A DNA stretch of 64,000 nt from CAVPUA01 sp963828015 (GTDB lineage: Bacteria; Actinomycetota; Actinomycetes; Mycobacteriales; Jatrophihabitantaceae): positions 124,001-188,000 of the forward strand of contig CAWHCD010000004.1 in NCBI GenBank assembly GCA_963828015.1, given 5' to 3'. The notes below the pieces were generated by a model that had not been told where the DNA came from, did not search any database, and was given only the letters and a program-made list of their open reading frames with translations. Every line of letters begins with the position of its first letter. The first letter of the stretch is position 1. The translations under genes were made by a program, and so were the position numbers. Of the stretch, positions 53,002 through 61,404 are shown in pieces.

Positions 53002-54669
53002 TCAGCTCGCGGACCCGGCCGGAACGGCAGAGGAGTCCAGATCGTGCAGGAAACCCGACCACCCGTTGGCGCGCAGGTCGTTGAAGGTCTCATGCAGATG
53101 CTTGCGGCCACCGGGGTTGAGCAGGTACTTGCGCACCTTGCCTTCGACATTGGCGCCGTAGTAATGGCTGTGATTCGGCGAGAAGGCGGTGCGCGCACCC
53201 AGCTCGGTGACCATGGCCATGAACGCCTCTTCGGCCTCCAGCGGGGCCTCGATGATCCAGCGCCCGTGGGCCCGCATGTGCACGAGGGTGTCGGTCACGA
53301 AGTCGACCTGGTCGCTGGCCTGGCGGGGGTAGTTGCCGCTGCCCGCACCGTGTGGACCGCCGGGGAAGAAGAAGTTCGGGAACCCGTGGGACATGATCCC
53401 CATGAAGTCCGTCGGCCCGTCGGCCCAGCGCTCGTTCAGGCTGAGGCCACCGCGGCCGCGCACGCCCATCTTGAGCAGCGAGCCGGTGCCGAAGTCGAAA
53501 CCGGTCGCCCAGACGATCACGTCGAACTCGCGCAGACCGTCGGTGGTCTCGATGCCGGTCTCGGTGACCGCCACCATCGGAGTGGCCTTGAGATCGACCA
53601 GTTCGACTTTGGGTCGGTTGAACGCAGCGAAGTAGCCCTGCTCGAACGGGGTCCGCTTGCCGCCGTAGACGTGGTCCTTGGGGATCAGCTTGTCCGCCGT
53701 CTGCGGGTCCTTGACGATGCCGCGAATCTTGTCGGCTACGAAGGCGCACCACTGCGCGTTCAGATCCATGTTGAACGAGACGTCGATGAACGTGCTCGTC
53801 TGCTTGGAGAAGCCGAAGCTGCGCCACATCTGCTCGAAGTACTCCGGACGCTCCTCGGGCGCTACGTCGGCGGCTACCCGGCTGGTGATCGGATGCAGGA
53901 ATCCGCTCGGGGAGCTGTTGAGGATCTCGCAGTTCTTCTCGAAGTCTCGGCGTAACTGCGCCTGTTCCTCGTCGGTGATCGGGCGGTTGTTCAGCGGCGT
54001 GCACCAGTTGGGGGTGCGCTGAAAGATCGTCAGCGAGGCGACCTCGTCGACGATCGCCGGGACGATCTGCACCCCGCTCGGGCCGGTGCCGACGACCGCG
54101 ACCCGCTTGTTGCCGAAGTCGACCGGCTCGAGCGGCCACTGGCCCGTGTGGTGGGCGACGCCCTGAAAGCTCTCGCGCCCGGGCACGTTAGGGAAGATCG
54201 GCGCCGACAGGCCACCGGTGACCGAGATGACGATGTGCGCCCGCAGTTCGGTGCCGTCATCGGCCTTGACCGTCCAGGTGCCGATGGCCTCGTCATAGAC
54301 GCTCGAGGTGACGCGAGCGCCGAGCTGGATGTGGCGACGCAGATCGAAGCGATCGACCACGTGATTGAGGTAGCGCTCGATCTCAGGCTGACCGGCGAAG
54401 TGCTCGCTCCAGTACCAGTCCTCGTACAGCTCGCGGGAGAAGAGGTAGGCGTAGGTATAGCTCTCGGAGTCGAAGCGCGCGTTGGGGTACCGGTTCCAGT
54501 ACCAGACGCCGCCGACCCCGTCGCCGGCCTCGATCACCTTGACGTCGAAGCCGGCCTCGCGAAGCTTGTACAGCTGGTAGATGCCGATGATGCCGGCCCC
54601 GATGACCAGCACGTCTACGTCCACGCTCGGCGAGGGGATGGCCTCCCCACTCAAGTCCACCGATGTCAT
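53002..54669 (-). CDS. Baeyer-Villiger-type flavin monooxygenase
   Basis: This 555-residue type I BVMO has FAD motif VIGAGIIGIYQLYKL (Gly24/26/29), the BVMO fingerprint FQGVAHHTGQWP (Phe168, Gly170, His174, Trp178, Pro179) and NADPH motif VVGTGPSGVQIVPAI (about 192-206). It resembles cyclohexanone and steroid monooxygenases in length and in the WYWNRYPNARFDSESYTYAY block. It would convert a ketone to an ester or lactone. The ATG overlaps the amidohydrolase stop (ATGA). The neighbours (amidohydrolase, SDR, thiolase, CoA-transferase) fit ring or side-chain degradation of a cyclic ketone. Confidence 0.92.
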   Translation of the reverse strand: MTSVDLSGEAIPSPSVDVDVLVIGAGIIGIYQLYKLREAGFDVKVIEAGDGVGGVWYWNRYPNARFDSESYTYAYLFSRELYEDWYWSEHFAGQPEIERYLNHVVDRFDLRRHIQLGARVTSSVYDEAIGTWTVKADDGTELRAHIVISVTGGLSAPIFPNVPGRESFQGVAHHTGQWPLEPVDFGNKRVAVVGTGPSGVQIVPAIVDEVASLTIFQRTPNWCTPLNNRPITDEEQAQLRRDFEKNCEILNSSPSGFLHPITSRVAADVAPEERPEYFEQMWRSFGFSKQTSTFIDVSFNMDLNAQWCAFVADKIRGIVKDPQTADKLIPKDHVYGGKRTPFEQGYFAAFNRPKVELVDLKATPMVAVTETGIETTDGLREFDVIVWATGFDFGTGSLLKMGVRGRGGLSLNERWADGPTDFMGIMSHGFPNFFFPGGPHGAGSGNYPRQASDQVDFVTDTLVHMRAHGRWIIEAPLEAEEAFMAMVTELGARTAFSPNHSHYYGANVEGKVRKYLLNPGGRKHLHETFNDLRANGWSGFLHDLDSSAVPAGSAS

Positions 54670-55913
54670 GCGCCGGCGAGGGCTCCCGGGCGAAGGTGCG
54701 TGGACGGGCGCACGCTCGTGTCCCATCCCACGACGTTCTGGCGAAGGGCACCGGCCGTGGCCTGCTCCCGCGGGATGTACTTGAACGGGTCGTACTGGAA
54801 CTCCCGCATCGCGTTGAGGTGAGTGATCTTGTTGATCTGCTCGTCGGTGAGCCCGCCCATGTACCGCATCGCCAGCTCGGGCGAGTTGGGCCAGGTGGTG
54901 TCCGAGTGCGGGTAGTCGCACTCCCACATGACCAGGTCCTGGTTGAGGTGGTCCAACGTGTCGACACCGGCGACGTCGTCGATGAAGCAGACCTGGACGT
55001 GCTCCTTGAACAGCTCCGACGGCAACCGCCCGCCCAGGTCCATGCCCGACCAGTGCTGGGTGTGCCGATAGAGGTAGTCGATGCGCTCCTGGAAGTAGGG
55101 CACCCAGCCGATGCCGCCCTCGGAGAGCGCGAACTTGATGTTCGGGTACTTGATCAGAACCTTGCTCCACACCAGGTCGCTGGCCGCCTCGATCGAGCCG
55201 ATCGGCGACAGCGAGTAGATCAGCTCGACCGGGGAATCGGGCGACGTCGATGGCGCCTTGGAGTTCGAGCCGATGTGCATGCAGATGACCGTGCCCTCTT
55301 CCTCGCACGCCTGCCAGAACGGGTCCCAGTGGTCCTGATAGATGCTCGGCAGACCAAGGTCGTAGGGGTTGGAAGTGAAGGTGACGGCGTGGCAGCCCTT
55401 CTTGGCCACGCGCCGGACCTCGTCGGCGGCCGACTGCGGGTCCCAGAGGATCGGGATGGCCAGCGGGATGAACCGGCCCGGGTAGGTGCCGCACCACTCG
55501 TCGATGTGCCAGTCGTTGTAGGCGCGCACCATCGCGGCCGACTGGTCACGGTCGCCGTGGTCAAGGAAGAGCGCGCCGGAGAAGCGGACGAAGGACGGGA
55601 AGCACATCGCGCCGAGCTGGCCGTTGGCGTCCATGTCCTTGATCCGGGTGTGGATGTCGTAGCAGCCCGGGCGCATCTCCTCCAGGCAGACCGGGTCCAT
55701 GCCCCACTCCGACATCGGGCGGCCTACGACCGCCTGCACGGCCGGGTTGCCGACCTCGTAGCCCTCGTAGACCCAGGCCATCGTTCCGTCGGCCCGGGAG
55801 ATGAAGCGCGGCGCGGCGTCGGCGTACTTCGCCGGGACGCGGCCGTCGAACAGGTGGGCGGGCTCGATGACATGGTCGTCCACGCTGACCAGGATCAGGT
55901 CTTCCGGATTCAT
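54666..55913 (-). CDS. Amidohydrolase-2 (ACMSD-like) family metal-dependent hydrolase/decarboxylase
   Basis: This 415-residue TIM-barrel protein has VDDHVIEPAHLFDGR at the N-terminus (the usual His-X-His is Asp-His here), ICMHIGSNSK (metal His), SEGGIGWVPYFQERIDYLYR and the catalytic Asp in WECDYPHSDTTWPNSPE. Members are decarboxylases or hydrolases. It is first in the six-gene unit; the twin TetR-type palindromes lie 19-65 bases upstream. It may open the lactone or decarboxylate the acid generated downstream of the BVMO. Confidence 0.87.
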   Translation of the reverse strand: MNPEDLILVSVDDHVIEPAHLFDGRVPAKYADAAPRFISRADGTMAWVYEGYEVGNPAVQAVVGRPMSEWGMDPVCLEEMRPGCYDIHTRIKDMDANGQLGAMCFPSFVRFSGALFLDHGDRDQSAAMVRAYNDWHIDEWCGTYPGRFIPLAIPILWDPQSAADEVRRVAKKGCHAVTFTSNPYDLGLPSIYQDHWDPFWQACEEEGTVICMHIGSNSKAPSTSPDSPVELIYSLSPIGSIEAASDLVWSKVLIKYPNIKFALSEGGIGWVPYFQERIDYLYRHTQHWSGMDLGGRLPSELFKEHVQVCFIDDVAGVDTLDHLNQDLVMWECDYPHSDTTWPNSPELAMRYMGGLTDEQINKITHLNAMREFQYDPFKYIPREQATAGALRQNVVGWDTSVRPSTHLRPGALAGA

Positions 55914-55931
55914 GGCGGTTCCCTTCGTCGC

Positions 55932-55978
55932 TGCTGAAGCCTATTCAGCGCTGCCGCACTGTTGAAGATAATTCAGCA
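55932..55978. promoter_or_regulatory. Twin inverted-repeat operators for the divergent TetR gene
   Basis: TGCTGAAGCCTATTCAGCG (55932-55950) and TGTTGAAGATAATTCAGCA (55960-55978) share the pattern TGYTGAA-N5-TTCAGC, with centres 28 bases apart. They lie between the amidohydrolase (minus) and TetR (plus) genes. Two like sites on nearly the same DNA face suggest paired repressor dimers controlling both directions. Confidence 0.75.
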
Positions 55979-56062
55979 CTCCCGCTCATTTTTGTCAACC
56001 CATGCCGTGGGGCGCTCGTGTAACTTTGGACTGGTCTCCCATCGGCGAAGGTTGAACGCACC

Positions 56063-56758
56063 ATGGCCAATCCGGCACCTGATAGCTCAGCCGCGAGCGA
56101 GGTTCTGAATCGCCGCCTGGCCGCTCGCGATCGGGCCAACTCGCGCGGGGACGCCACCCGGCAGCGCCTGCTCACCACGGCCGAACAACTGTTCGCCGAG
56201 CGCGGGATCGACCTGGTCCCGCTGCGCGATATCGGAATCGCCGCCGGACAAAAGAACAACGCCGTCGTCCAGTACCACTTCGGCGACCGCGAGAGCCTGA
56301 TCGCTGAGATCTTCGCCTACCGCGCGACCACGAGCGAGGCCGGCCGGGTCGAGCTGCTGGCCGACCTGTTGCAGGCGCCCGGGGTGCCGCAGGTCTACGA
56401 CCTGGTTCGGGTCTTCATCCTGCCGTTGGCCGGGCACCTCGAGCCCGACAACCACTACCTCGCGTTCATGTCGCGCTACATCATCGAGCGCGGCGGCTAC
56501 ACCGGCCTCGAGGCGGGAGCGGGTATCCCGTCGACGACTGTCCACACGCTGCGCACCTTGCTGGGTCGCCTACTGGCCGACTATCCGCTCGAGATCCTCG
56601 AAGAGCGCTGGACGTCGATGCAGACCAACACCGTGCATACGCTGGCCCGTTACCAGACGATGATGGTGGCCGACACCCTGACCTCGCCGCTCCAGCTGCT
56701 GCTCGAGGACCTCGTGCGCTATCACACGGCCGGGATCCAGGCCGATCTCTCGGGCTAG
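56063..56758 (+). CDS. TetR-family transcriptional regulator
   Basis: This 231-residue protein has an N-terminal TetR helix-turn-helix (RQRLLTTAEQLFAERGIDLV; IGIAAGQKNNAVVQYHFGDR, about 33-80) and an all-helical ligand domain. The unusual KNNAVVQYHFGDRESLI recognition region is seen in regulators of lipid and ring catabolism. It is divergent from the six-gene amidohydrolase-to-CoA-transferase unit, with twin palindromes in between, so it is very probably its repressor. It ends tail-to-tail with the cyclase gene. Confidence 0.9.
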   Translation: MANPAPDSSAASEVLNRRLAARDRANSRGDATRQRLLTTAEQLFAERGIDLVPLRDIGIAAGQKNNAVVQYHFGDRESLIAEIFAYRATTSEAGRVELLADLLQAPGVPQVYDLVRVFILPLAGHLEPDNHYLAFMSRYIIERGGYTGLEAGAGIPSTTVHTLRTLLGRLLADYPLEILEERWTSMQTNTVHTLARYQTMMVADTLTSPLQLLLEDLVRYHTAGIQADLSG

Positions 56759-56761
56759 GTC

Positions 56762-57748
56762 CTAGAACAACAGCAGCGGGTTGATGATCACGCCGGTCGA
56801 GCGGTGGATCGCCGTCGGGGCCGCGACGAGCAGGCCGGTTGAGGTGCCCGCCGCCTTGAGCCGGGCCGCGGCCGGTCCGAGCAGGCAGTTGTCGATCAGC
56901 GCCAGGCCGATCGCGAAGATGAGGCTGTGCACCTCGAGGGACACCGTCTCGCTGTTGCGCGCGTCGTGGAAGTCCCAGAGCACCACGCCGGGATCCTGCG
57001 CCGCGATCCACTGCGCACCCGACTCACCGATCCCGGGGCGGCGAACCGCCTTGGCCCCACTGGGGTAGACGTTGCCGGCGGCCTCATAGCGATCGCGTCC
57101 CTGATAGATGATCAGCGCGTCGCCGGGTTCGAGTTGCACGCCGGTCGCGGCCAGGGCCCGCTCTAGCTCCTGGTCGGTGACGGGCTCGTCGGCGACGATC
57201 CAGTCGACGCCGCGGGCCGCGGCGACGTCGAGCAGCACCCCGCGCGTCGCGATTCCGTGCTGGGCCCAGTGCACGATCGTGTCCTCGTCCGTATCGGACG
57301 CCGATGCCGGAATCGGGCCGTGCCAGGTGGCATTTGCGCCCAGGTGGGCCAGCCCGTCCAAGTGGGTGTTGTGTACGCCGTGGGCGTCGTACTTGATGGT
57401 GTCCCCGCCGTGGGCGTTGCTGCCGTGGATGCCGATCTTCACGTCGAGTTCGACGTCACCGTGGCCGTCGGGCAGCGTGGAGTCGCCCAGGCGCTGCCAG
57501 TCGCGCTTCTCGGCGTCGGCGATCGCGCGCCCCGCGGCCAGCCGGTCCGGGCGCGTCTCGATCTCCTTCTCCAGCGACACCGCCTGGCCGAGCTTGACCT
57601 GGGCCACGCCGCGTAACCGCGCTGCCTCGTCGATGAGCGCCACCGACCCGCGGCACTGCACGCCCTCGACATGGCGGGCCGCATTGTGGGTTGCGGCGAT
57701 CTCGCGGACCCAGTCGGCGAGTCCGGTGAGGTTCGTCTCGTCACTCAT
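56762..57748 (-). CDS. Cyclase-family metal hydrolase (kynurenine formamidase/isatin hydrolase-like)
   Basis: This 328-residue protein has the PF04199 metal motif VHNTHLDGLAHL (variant of HXGTHXDXPXH), DALIIYQGRDRYEA and the end IHRSTGVIINPLLLF. These enzymes hydrolyse cyclic amides, lactones or formamides with Mn or Zn. N-terminal residues 1-110 are longer than in kynurenine formamidases, as is common in the actinobacterial subgroup. It may open a ring product of the neighbouring BVMO pathway, but it is transcribed separately. A hairpin terminator lies upstream, from the ABC solute-binding gene. Confidence 0.85.
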   Translation of the reverse strand: MSDETNLTGLADWVREIAATHNAARHVEGVQCRGSVALIDEAARLRGVAQVKLGQAVSLEKEIETRPDRLAAGRAIADAEKRDWQRLGDSTLPDGHGDVELDVKIGIHGSNAHGGDTIKYDAHGVHNTHLDGLAHLGANATWHGPIPASASDTDEDTIVHWAQHGIATRGVLLDVAAARGVDWIVADEPVTDQELERALAATGVQLEPGDALIIYQGRDRYEAAGNVYPSGAKAVRRPGIGESGAQWIAAQDPGVVLWDFHDARNSETVSLEVHSLIFAIGLALIDNCLLGPAAARLKAAGTSTGLLVAAPTAIHRSTGVIINPLLLF

Positions 57749-57802
57749 TGGTTGACTCCGTTCAAGTTAAGAGCTGGAGCTTAGAGTTTGTCGGCGACAA
57801 GC

Positions 57803-57840
57803 GCAAAGGCCCCGACCGTCGAACCGACCGGGGCCTTTGC
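57803..57840 (-). terminator. Hairpin terminator after the solute-binding protein gene
   Basis: GCAAAGGCCCCG pairs with CGGGGCCTTTGC across a 14-base loop, 30 bases beyond the stop of the minus-strand gene at 57870 and before the next gene on that strand. The 12-bp perfect stem is a convincing terminator. Confidence 0.8.
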
Positions 57841-57869
57841 CTCCCGCCCGACGCGAGAGCTGGTGCGAC

Positions 57870-59285
57870 CTAGGAGTTGAGGTTCATCTGGATGGTGCCC
57901 ACGTTCGCCTTGTCGCAGTCGAACGTCCCCGCCTGCGACGGGTAAACCCGCTTGAACGCGCCGCTGTCGACCTGCATGACCACGACGCACGGCGACGGGG
58001 TGCGGTTACCGATATCGGTCGCGCCGATGATCCCCTGGGCGTTGAACGAGTGCTCGTTGTTCAACGCGTTGATCAGGCTCTGCCGGTTGAGCGTGCCACC
58101 GTTGGCGATCGCCTTGTTGACCGCGTCCTGGAACAGCAGCGCCTGCGTGTAGGACGCGAGGGCGTTGTTGTTGAGCTTGTTCACTCCGCCGAGCTGGGTG
58201 ACCAGGGCATTGAGCGACGGGTTGTCCTTGTACTCGGTGTAGAAGGGCAGGTTCAGCAGCGAGGTGTACTCGCCGTTGACCGTGGCTCCACCTTGAGCTA
58301 GGAAGCTCGTGTCGTAGATGCCGGAGTTGGCCGCCCATACCTTCACCGTGTTGACGCCCTGAAGTTGCGCCTCGCGACGGATCAGCACGGTCTGGGCGGG
58401 AATGGCCCCGCCATAGCCGAACGTCGACTTGCTGTTCTTCATCTGCAAGACGATCGGCGTCAGCGCACTCTGCGGGGCCGCCCCGGACTCGGCGTAGAAG
58501 CCCTGACCGTCCTTCCCGATACCCAGATTGGCACCGAGCTGGAACCCGGGCACCGAGGTGATCTTGATGGCCGGAACGTCACCGTCGTAGACCCAGATCC
58601 CATGCAGGCCGGTGTTGTTCTTGACGTAGTACTGGAAGTCGCCGATGTTCTCGGTGTAGGTCTGCGGGTTGTCGTGCATGGTCTTGCAATAGCTGCCCTG
58701 CCCGGATTGCAGATAGGTCAGCGGGTCACAGGCCACCGGGAAGAAGCCGACGAAGGCCAGGTTCGGGATACCGATCGACTGCCCCTGCGCGTTCTTGCAG
58801 GTGTCGATGTCGGGCAGGTCGGTCAGGGCGTTCGCACCGGTGCCGACCAGGGCGAAGTCCTTCGCGCAGGCCTGGATGACGCAGTTGGTCGTGGTGTTCG
58901 GGTCCAGCTTGGAGTCGCAGAAATCGACGACGACCTGGCGACCGGCGATGCCACCGGCCTTGTTCACCAGCGTCGCCCATGCGTTCATGGCGTCGACGTT
59001 CTTCTGGAACAGGCCGGGCTCGACCGAGGTGTTCACGTCGGCGATCAGCCCGACGTGGATCGTGGTCGCCGTGATCCCGACGTCGTCGGCCGGCGCCACG
59101 GTGCCGCTCGCGGCGGAGGAAGAGGAGGAACTCGAGGACTTCGATGAGGAACAACCGGCGATCAGGACGCCGATCGCCAGCAACACGACCAGCAGCCGAT
59201 GCTTGCGCACGCCGCGCCGCACCGATCCTCGCGAGCTGGGTGCACCACTACCTTCCGAACCGATCGCGTCAACAGATGACTGCAC
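57870..59285 (-). CDS. ABC transporter solute-binding lipoprotein (Peripla_BP_6/branched-chain type)
   Basis: This receptor of about 471 residues captures a small organic solute outside the cell. A lipoprotein signal (LLVVLLAIGVLIAGCSSS, lipobox IAGC) lies unusually far in, after about 40 polar residues. The Ser-rich linker is followed by the periplasmic-binding fold (TTIHVGLIADVNTSVEPGLF, AWATLVNKAGGIAGRQVVVD, VQMK-type hinge). GTG 59285, with GGGAG six bases upstream, is preferred; an ATG at 59360 would lengthen the leader. A later GTG (VRKHRLLVV) would give a standard signal peptide. No permease or ATPase is nearby. It carries a TetR-type site upstream. Confidence 0.85.
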   Translation of the reverse strand: MQSSVDAIGSEGSGAPSSRGSVRRGVRKHRLLVVLLAIGVLIAGCSSSKSSSSSSSSAASGTVAPADDVGITATTIHVGLIADVNTSVEPGLFQKNVDAMNAWATLVNKAGGIAGRQVVVDFCDSKLDPNTTTNCVIQACAKDFALVGTGANALTDLPDIDTCKNAQGQSIGIPNLAFVGFFPVACDPLTYLQSGQGSYCKTMHDNPQTYTENIGDFQYYVKNNTGLHGIWVYDGDVPAIKITSVPGFQLGANLGIGKDGQGFYAESGAAPQSALTPIVLQMKNSKSTFGYGGAIPAQTVLIRREAQLQGVNTVKVWAANSGIYDTSFLAQGGATVNGEYTSLLNLPFYTEYKDNPSLNALVTQLGGVNKLNNNALASYTQALLFQDAVNKAIANGGTLNRQSLINALNNEHSFNAQGIIGATDIGNRTPSPCVVVMQVDSGAFKRVYPSQAGTFDCDKANVGTIQMNLNS

Positions 59286-59390
59286 TGAGAACTCCCGCCT
59301 CGTCCAAATGGTGGCCGAGCGACCGCCGCGGAGTGAGCCCACGGCGCGCCGCTCGTTCACAGCGAGGCTATCCGCGACCGTGCCTTAAGG

Positions 59391-59405
59391 AGTAACTGCG
59401 CTATC
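59391..59405. promoter_or_regulatory. Second copy of the TetR (59448) operator, upstream of the solute-binding gene
   Basis: On the minus strand the site reads GATAGCGCAGTTACT, agreeing with the palindrome GATAACGCAGTTATC at 60149 in 12 of 15 positions including the central GCA. It lies in the promoter of the solute-binding protein gene. Confidence 0.55.
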
Positions 59406-59424
59406 AATAGATACCGAATTGCGA

Positions 59425-59438
59425 TGTAAACGTGTACA
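59425..59438. promoter_or_regulatory. Near-perfect palindrome between TetR and solute-binding genes
   Basis: TGTAAACGTGTACA fits TGTA-N-ACGT-N-TACA with one internal mismatched pair. It lies nine bases from the end of the TetR gene and upstream of the solute-binding gene, possibly as an additional regulator site. The cognate protein is unknown. Confidence 0.4.
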
Positions 59439-59447
59439 GGCTGCCGG

Positions 59448-60065
59448 TCATCGAAGCGGGTGGCCGGCGGACAGGTCCGCGGCGAGCGGGCGCTCTCGAC
59501 TGCTTTCATAGCCGGCCAGCATCCAATACAGCGTGCGGTCGAGGGTGGGCAGGAACTCCTCGAACCCGATCTCGTGGTTGGCGAACCGCGACGTCAGGGC
59601 GTGGACCAGGTTGCGCAGGGTCGCCGCGAGGTCGGCCCCGAATCCCGGTTCCAGCCGGTCGAGGACGAGCTGCTGCCGTGTGCGTACCGCCGCTGAACCC
59701 TGGTCGGTCAGCCGGCGGCCTTCAGGTGTCATGATCGCTCGGTAGTACGCCCGGAAGACCATCGGATGTTGCTCCCAGGGCTCGAAGATCGCCCGCAAAA
59801 CCACCATCAAGTCCGACCGAACGGAGTCGACCGAACCGTCCGATGCCGCGGGATCGGGCAGGTTGGAATACCGGTAGCGATTGCTCCAGACCTCGAGCGC
59901 GGCCACGATCAGGGCATCGCGGGAGTCCCACCGTCGGTAGATGGTGCTGAAGGAGAAGTGCCCCTCGCTGGCCACCCGCCGCAGGGTGACCGCGTCATAG
60001 CCCTCGGTCTCCAGCAGGCGAATCACGACGTTCAAGACGCTGTCGCTGACCTCGTCAGGATTCAC
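59448..60065 (-). CDS. TetR-family transcriptional regulator
   Basis: This protein of about 205 residues has an N-terminal helix-turn-helix (NVVIRLLETEGYDAVTLRRV; SEGHFSFSTIYRRWDSRDAL) and a C-terminal domain of the AcrR type (VRSDLMVVLRAIFEPWEQHP). GTG 60065 is chosen because AGGAG lies seven bases upstream; an in-frame GTG at 60095 lacks one. Matching palindromes are found in the divergent promoter with the SDR gene (60149) and before the solute-binding gene (59391). It is therefore predicted to regulate itself, the SDR-arr pair and solute uptake. Confidence 0.88.
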   Translation of the reverse strand: MNPDEVSDSVLNVVIRLLETEGYDAVTLRRVASEGHFSFSTIYRRWDSRDALIVAALEVWSNRYRYSNLPDPAASDGSVDSVRSDLMVVLRAIFEPWEQHPMVFRAYYRAIMTPEGRRLTDQGSAAVRTRQQLVLDRLEPGFGADLAATLRNLVHALTSRFANHEIGFEEFLPTLDRTLYWMLAGYESSRERPLAADLSAGHPLR

Positions 60066-60148
60066 GGGAGGCTCCTGGGCTAGGGTGTCGCGCACCGGTT
60101 CCGAACCGACGAGATCGATCAGGCTACCCCAGCCGATCCACAGCTGGC

Positions 60149-60163
60149 GATAACGCAGTTATC
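60149..60163. promoter_or_regulatory. Palindromic TetR operator between divergent TetR and SDR genes
   Basis: GATAAC-GCA-GTTATC is a perfect 6-bp inverted repeat with a 3-base centre, 26 bases before the SDR ATG and 84 bases upstream of the TetR start. A related site lies at 59391-59405. Confidence 0.7.
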
Positions 60164-60188
60164 AACGACCGACTTGGGAGACCCTTCA

Positions 60189-60935
60189 ATGACGAGCAGC
60201 AAAGTGGCACTCGTGACCGGCGCCGCGGCGGGAATCGGCGCCGCCTGTGCCAAACGGCTGGCCCAGGAAGGCCACGCGATCGGCGTGCTCGACCTCGACG
60301 CGGATCGCTGCGCAGACACCGTCGCGGCCATCCACGCCGACGGGGGACGGGCGGTGGCCCTTGGCGCCGATGTGTCGAAGCCGGATCAGGTGAAGGCGGC
60401 GCTGGACAAGCTGCGGGCGAGCTTCGGCCCGATCGGGATCGTGGTGAACAACGCCGGGGTCGTCGAGTACACCGCCTTCGGCGGGATCACCGAGGCGATC
60501 TTCGACTCGATCTACAAGGTCAACGTGCTGGGGACGATCCTCGTCGCGCAGGAGGCGCTGCCGGACATGAAGGCCGCGCACTGGGGCCGGATCATCAACA
60601 TCTCTTCCTCCAGCGCGCAGACCGGCTCGCCCGGTATGGCGACGTACTCCTCGTCCAAGGGCGCGGTCATCAGCTTGACCCGCACGCTGGCCGGGGAACT
60701 CGGCCCGCACGGCATCACCGTGAACAACATCCCGCCGGGCTCGGTCGTCGGCACGATCATGGCCGACAAGCAGATCAGCCCGGAGGCGGCCGAGAACCTG
60801 GCCAAGACGTTGCCGGTGCGCCGCATCGGGCAGACCGAGGACATCGCCAACGCCTGCGCGTTCCTGGCCAGTGAGGCCTCGAGCTACATCAGCGGCCAGA
60901 CCCTGGGCGTCAACGGCGGTCGTGTGGTCAGCTAG
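60189..60935 (+). CDS. Short-chain dehydrogenase/reductase
   Basis: This 248-residue SDR has TGAAAGIGAACAKRLAQEGH (cofactor loop), LDLDADRC (Asp after strand 2, NAD preference), NNAGVV, ISSSSAQTGSPGMATYSSSK (catalytic Ser and Tyr/Lys) and SGQTLGVNGG. It resembles 3-oxoacyl-ACP reductase/acetoin-type dehydrogenases and is similar to the SDR at 47932 in NISSSSAQ and the end. ATG 60189 after GGGAG is preferred to the in-frame start at 60174. It lies nine bases before arr. Confidence 0.9.
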   Translation: MTSSKVALVTGAAAGIGAACAKRLAQEGHAIGVLDLDADRCADTVAAIHADGGRAVALGADVSKPDQVKAALDKLRASFGPIGIVVNNAGVVEYTAFGGITEAIFDSIYKVNVLGTILVAQEALPDMKAAHWGRIINISSSSAQTGSPGMATYSSSKGAVISLTRTLAGELGPHGITVNNIPPGSVVGTIMADKQISPEAAENLAKTLPVRRIGQTEDIANACAFLASEASSYISGQTLGVNGGRVVS

Positions 60936-60944
60936 GAGCGCGCC

Positions 60945-61400
60945 ATGGATGAGACCGCCTACGTGCCCGTGACCTACGAACACTGCCGGCACATCAAGGG
61001 GCCGTTCTACCACGGGACGAAGTCCGCCCTAGAGCTCGGCGATGAACTCGTACCGGGCTATGGGTCGAACTTCCAGGCCGGTCGGGTGTCGAACCACATC
61101 TACTTCTCCGCCCTGGTGGAGACAGCCGCCTGGGGGGCTGAGCTGGCGAGTGCCCTGAACGGCAGCGACGGCCGCGGGCACATCTATGTCGTCGAACCCC
61201 TGGGTCCGTTCGAGGACGACCCGAACGTGACGAACAAGAAGTTCCCCGGCAACATCACCGAGTCCTACCGCACGCGCCACCCGCTGCGCATCGTCGGCGA
61301 GGTGGCCGACTGGGTGGGTCATCCCCCCGAGGTGCTGCAGACGATGCTCGACAACCTGGGCCGGCTACGGGAGCAGGGCTTGGACGTCATCGAGGACTAG
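60945..61400 (+). CDS. arr: NAD+-dependent rifamycin ADP-ribosyltransferase
   Basis: This 151-residue enzyme inactivates rifamycins by ADP-ribosylating the C23 hydroxyl. It shows the family layout: FYHGTKSALELGDELVPGYG (His23), NHIYFSALVETAAWGAELA (Tyr53), IYVVEPLGPFEDDPNVTNKK (Asp91/92), FPGNITESYR and the end RLREQGLDVIED. Length equals mycobacterial and Streptomyces Arr. It follows the SDR by nine bases in an apparent two-gene unit under the TetR palindrome at 60149. Arr homologues are common in environmental actinomycetes, so this is probably intrinsic rather than acquired. Confidence 0.93.
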   Translation: MDETAYVPVTYEHCRHIKGPFYHGTKSALELGDELVPGYGSNFQAGRVSNHIYFSALVETAAWGAELASALNGSDGRGHIYVVEPLGPFEDDPNVTNKKFPGNITESYRTRHPLRIVGEVADWVGHPPEVLQTMLDNLGRLREQGLDVIED

Positions 61401-61404
61401 CTGC

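Noticed and set aside
52172..53062. Longer SDR start at 53062
   Set aside because: The extra residues overlap the BVMO 3' end, and ATG 52978 begins the normal SDR N-terminus.
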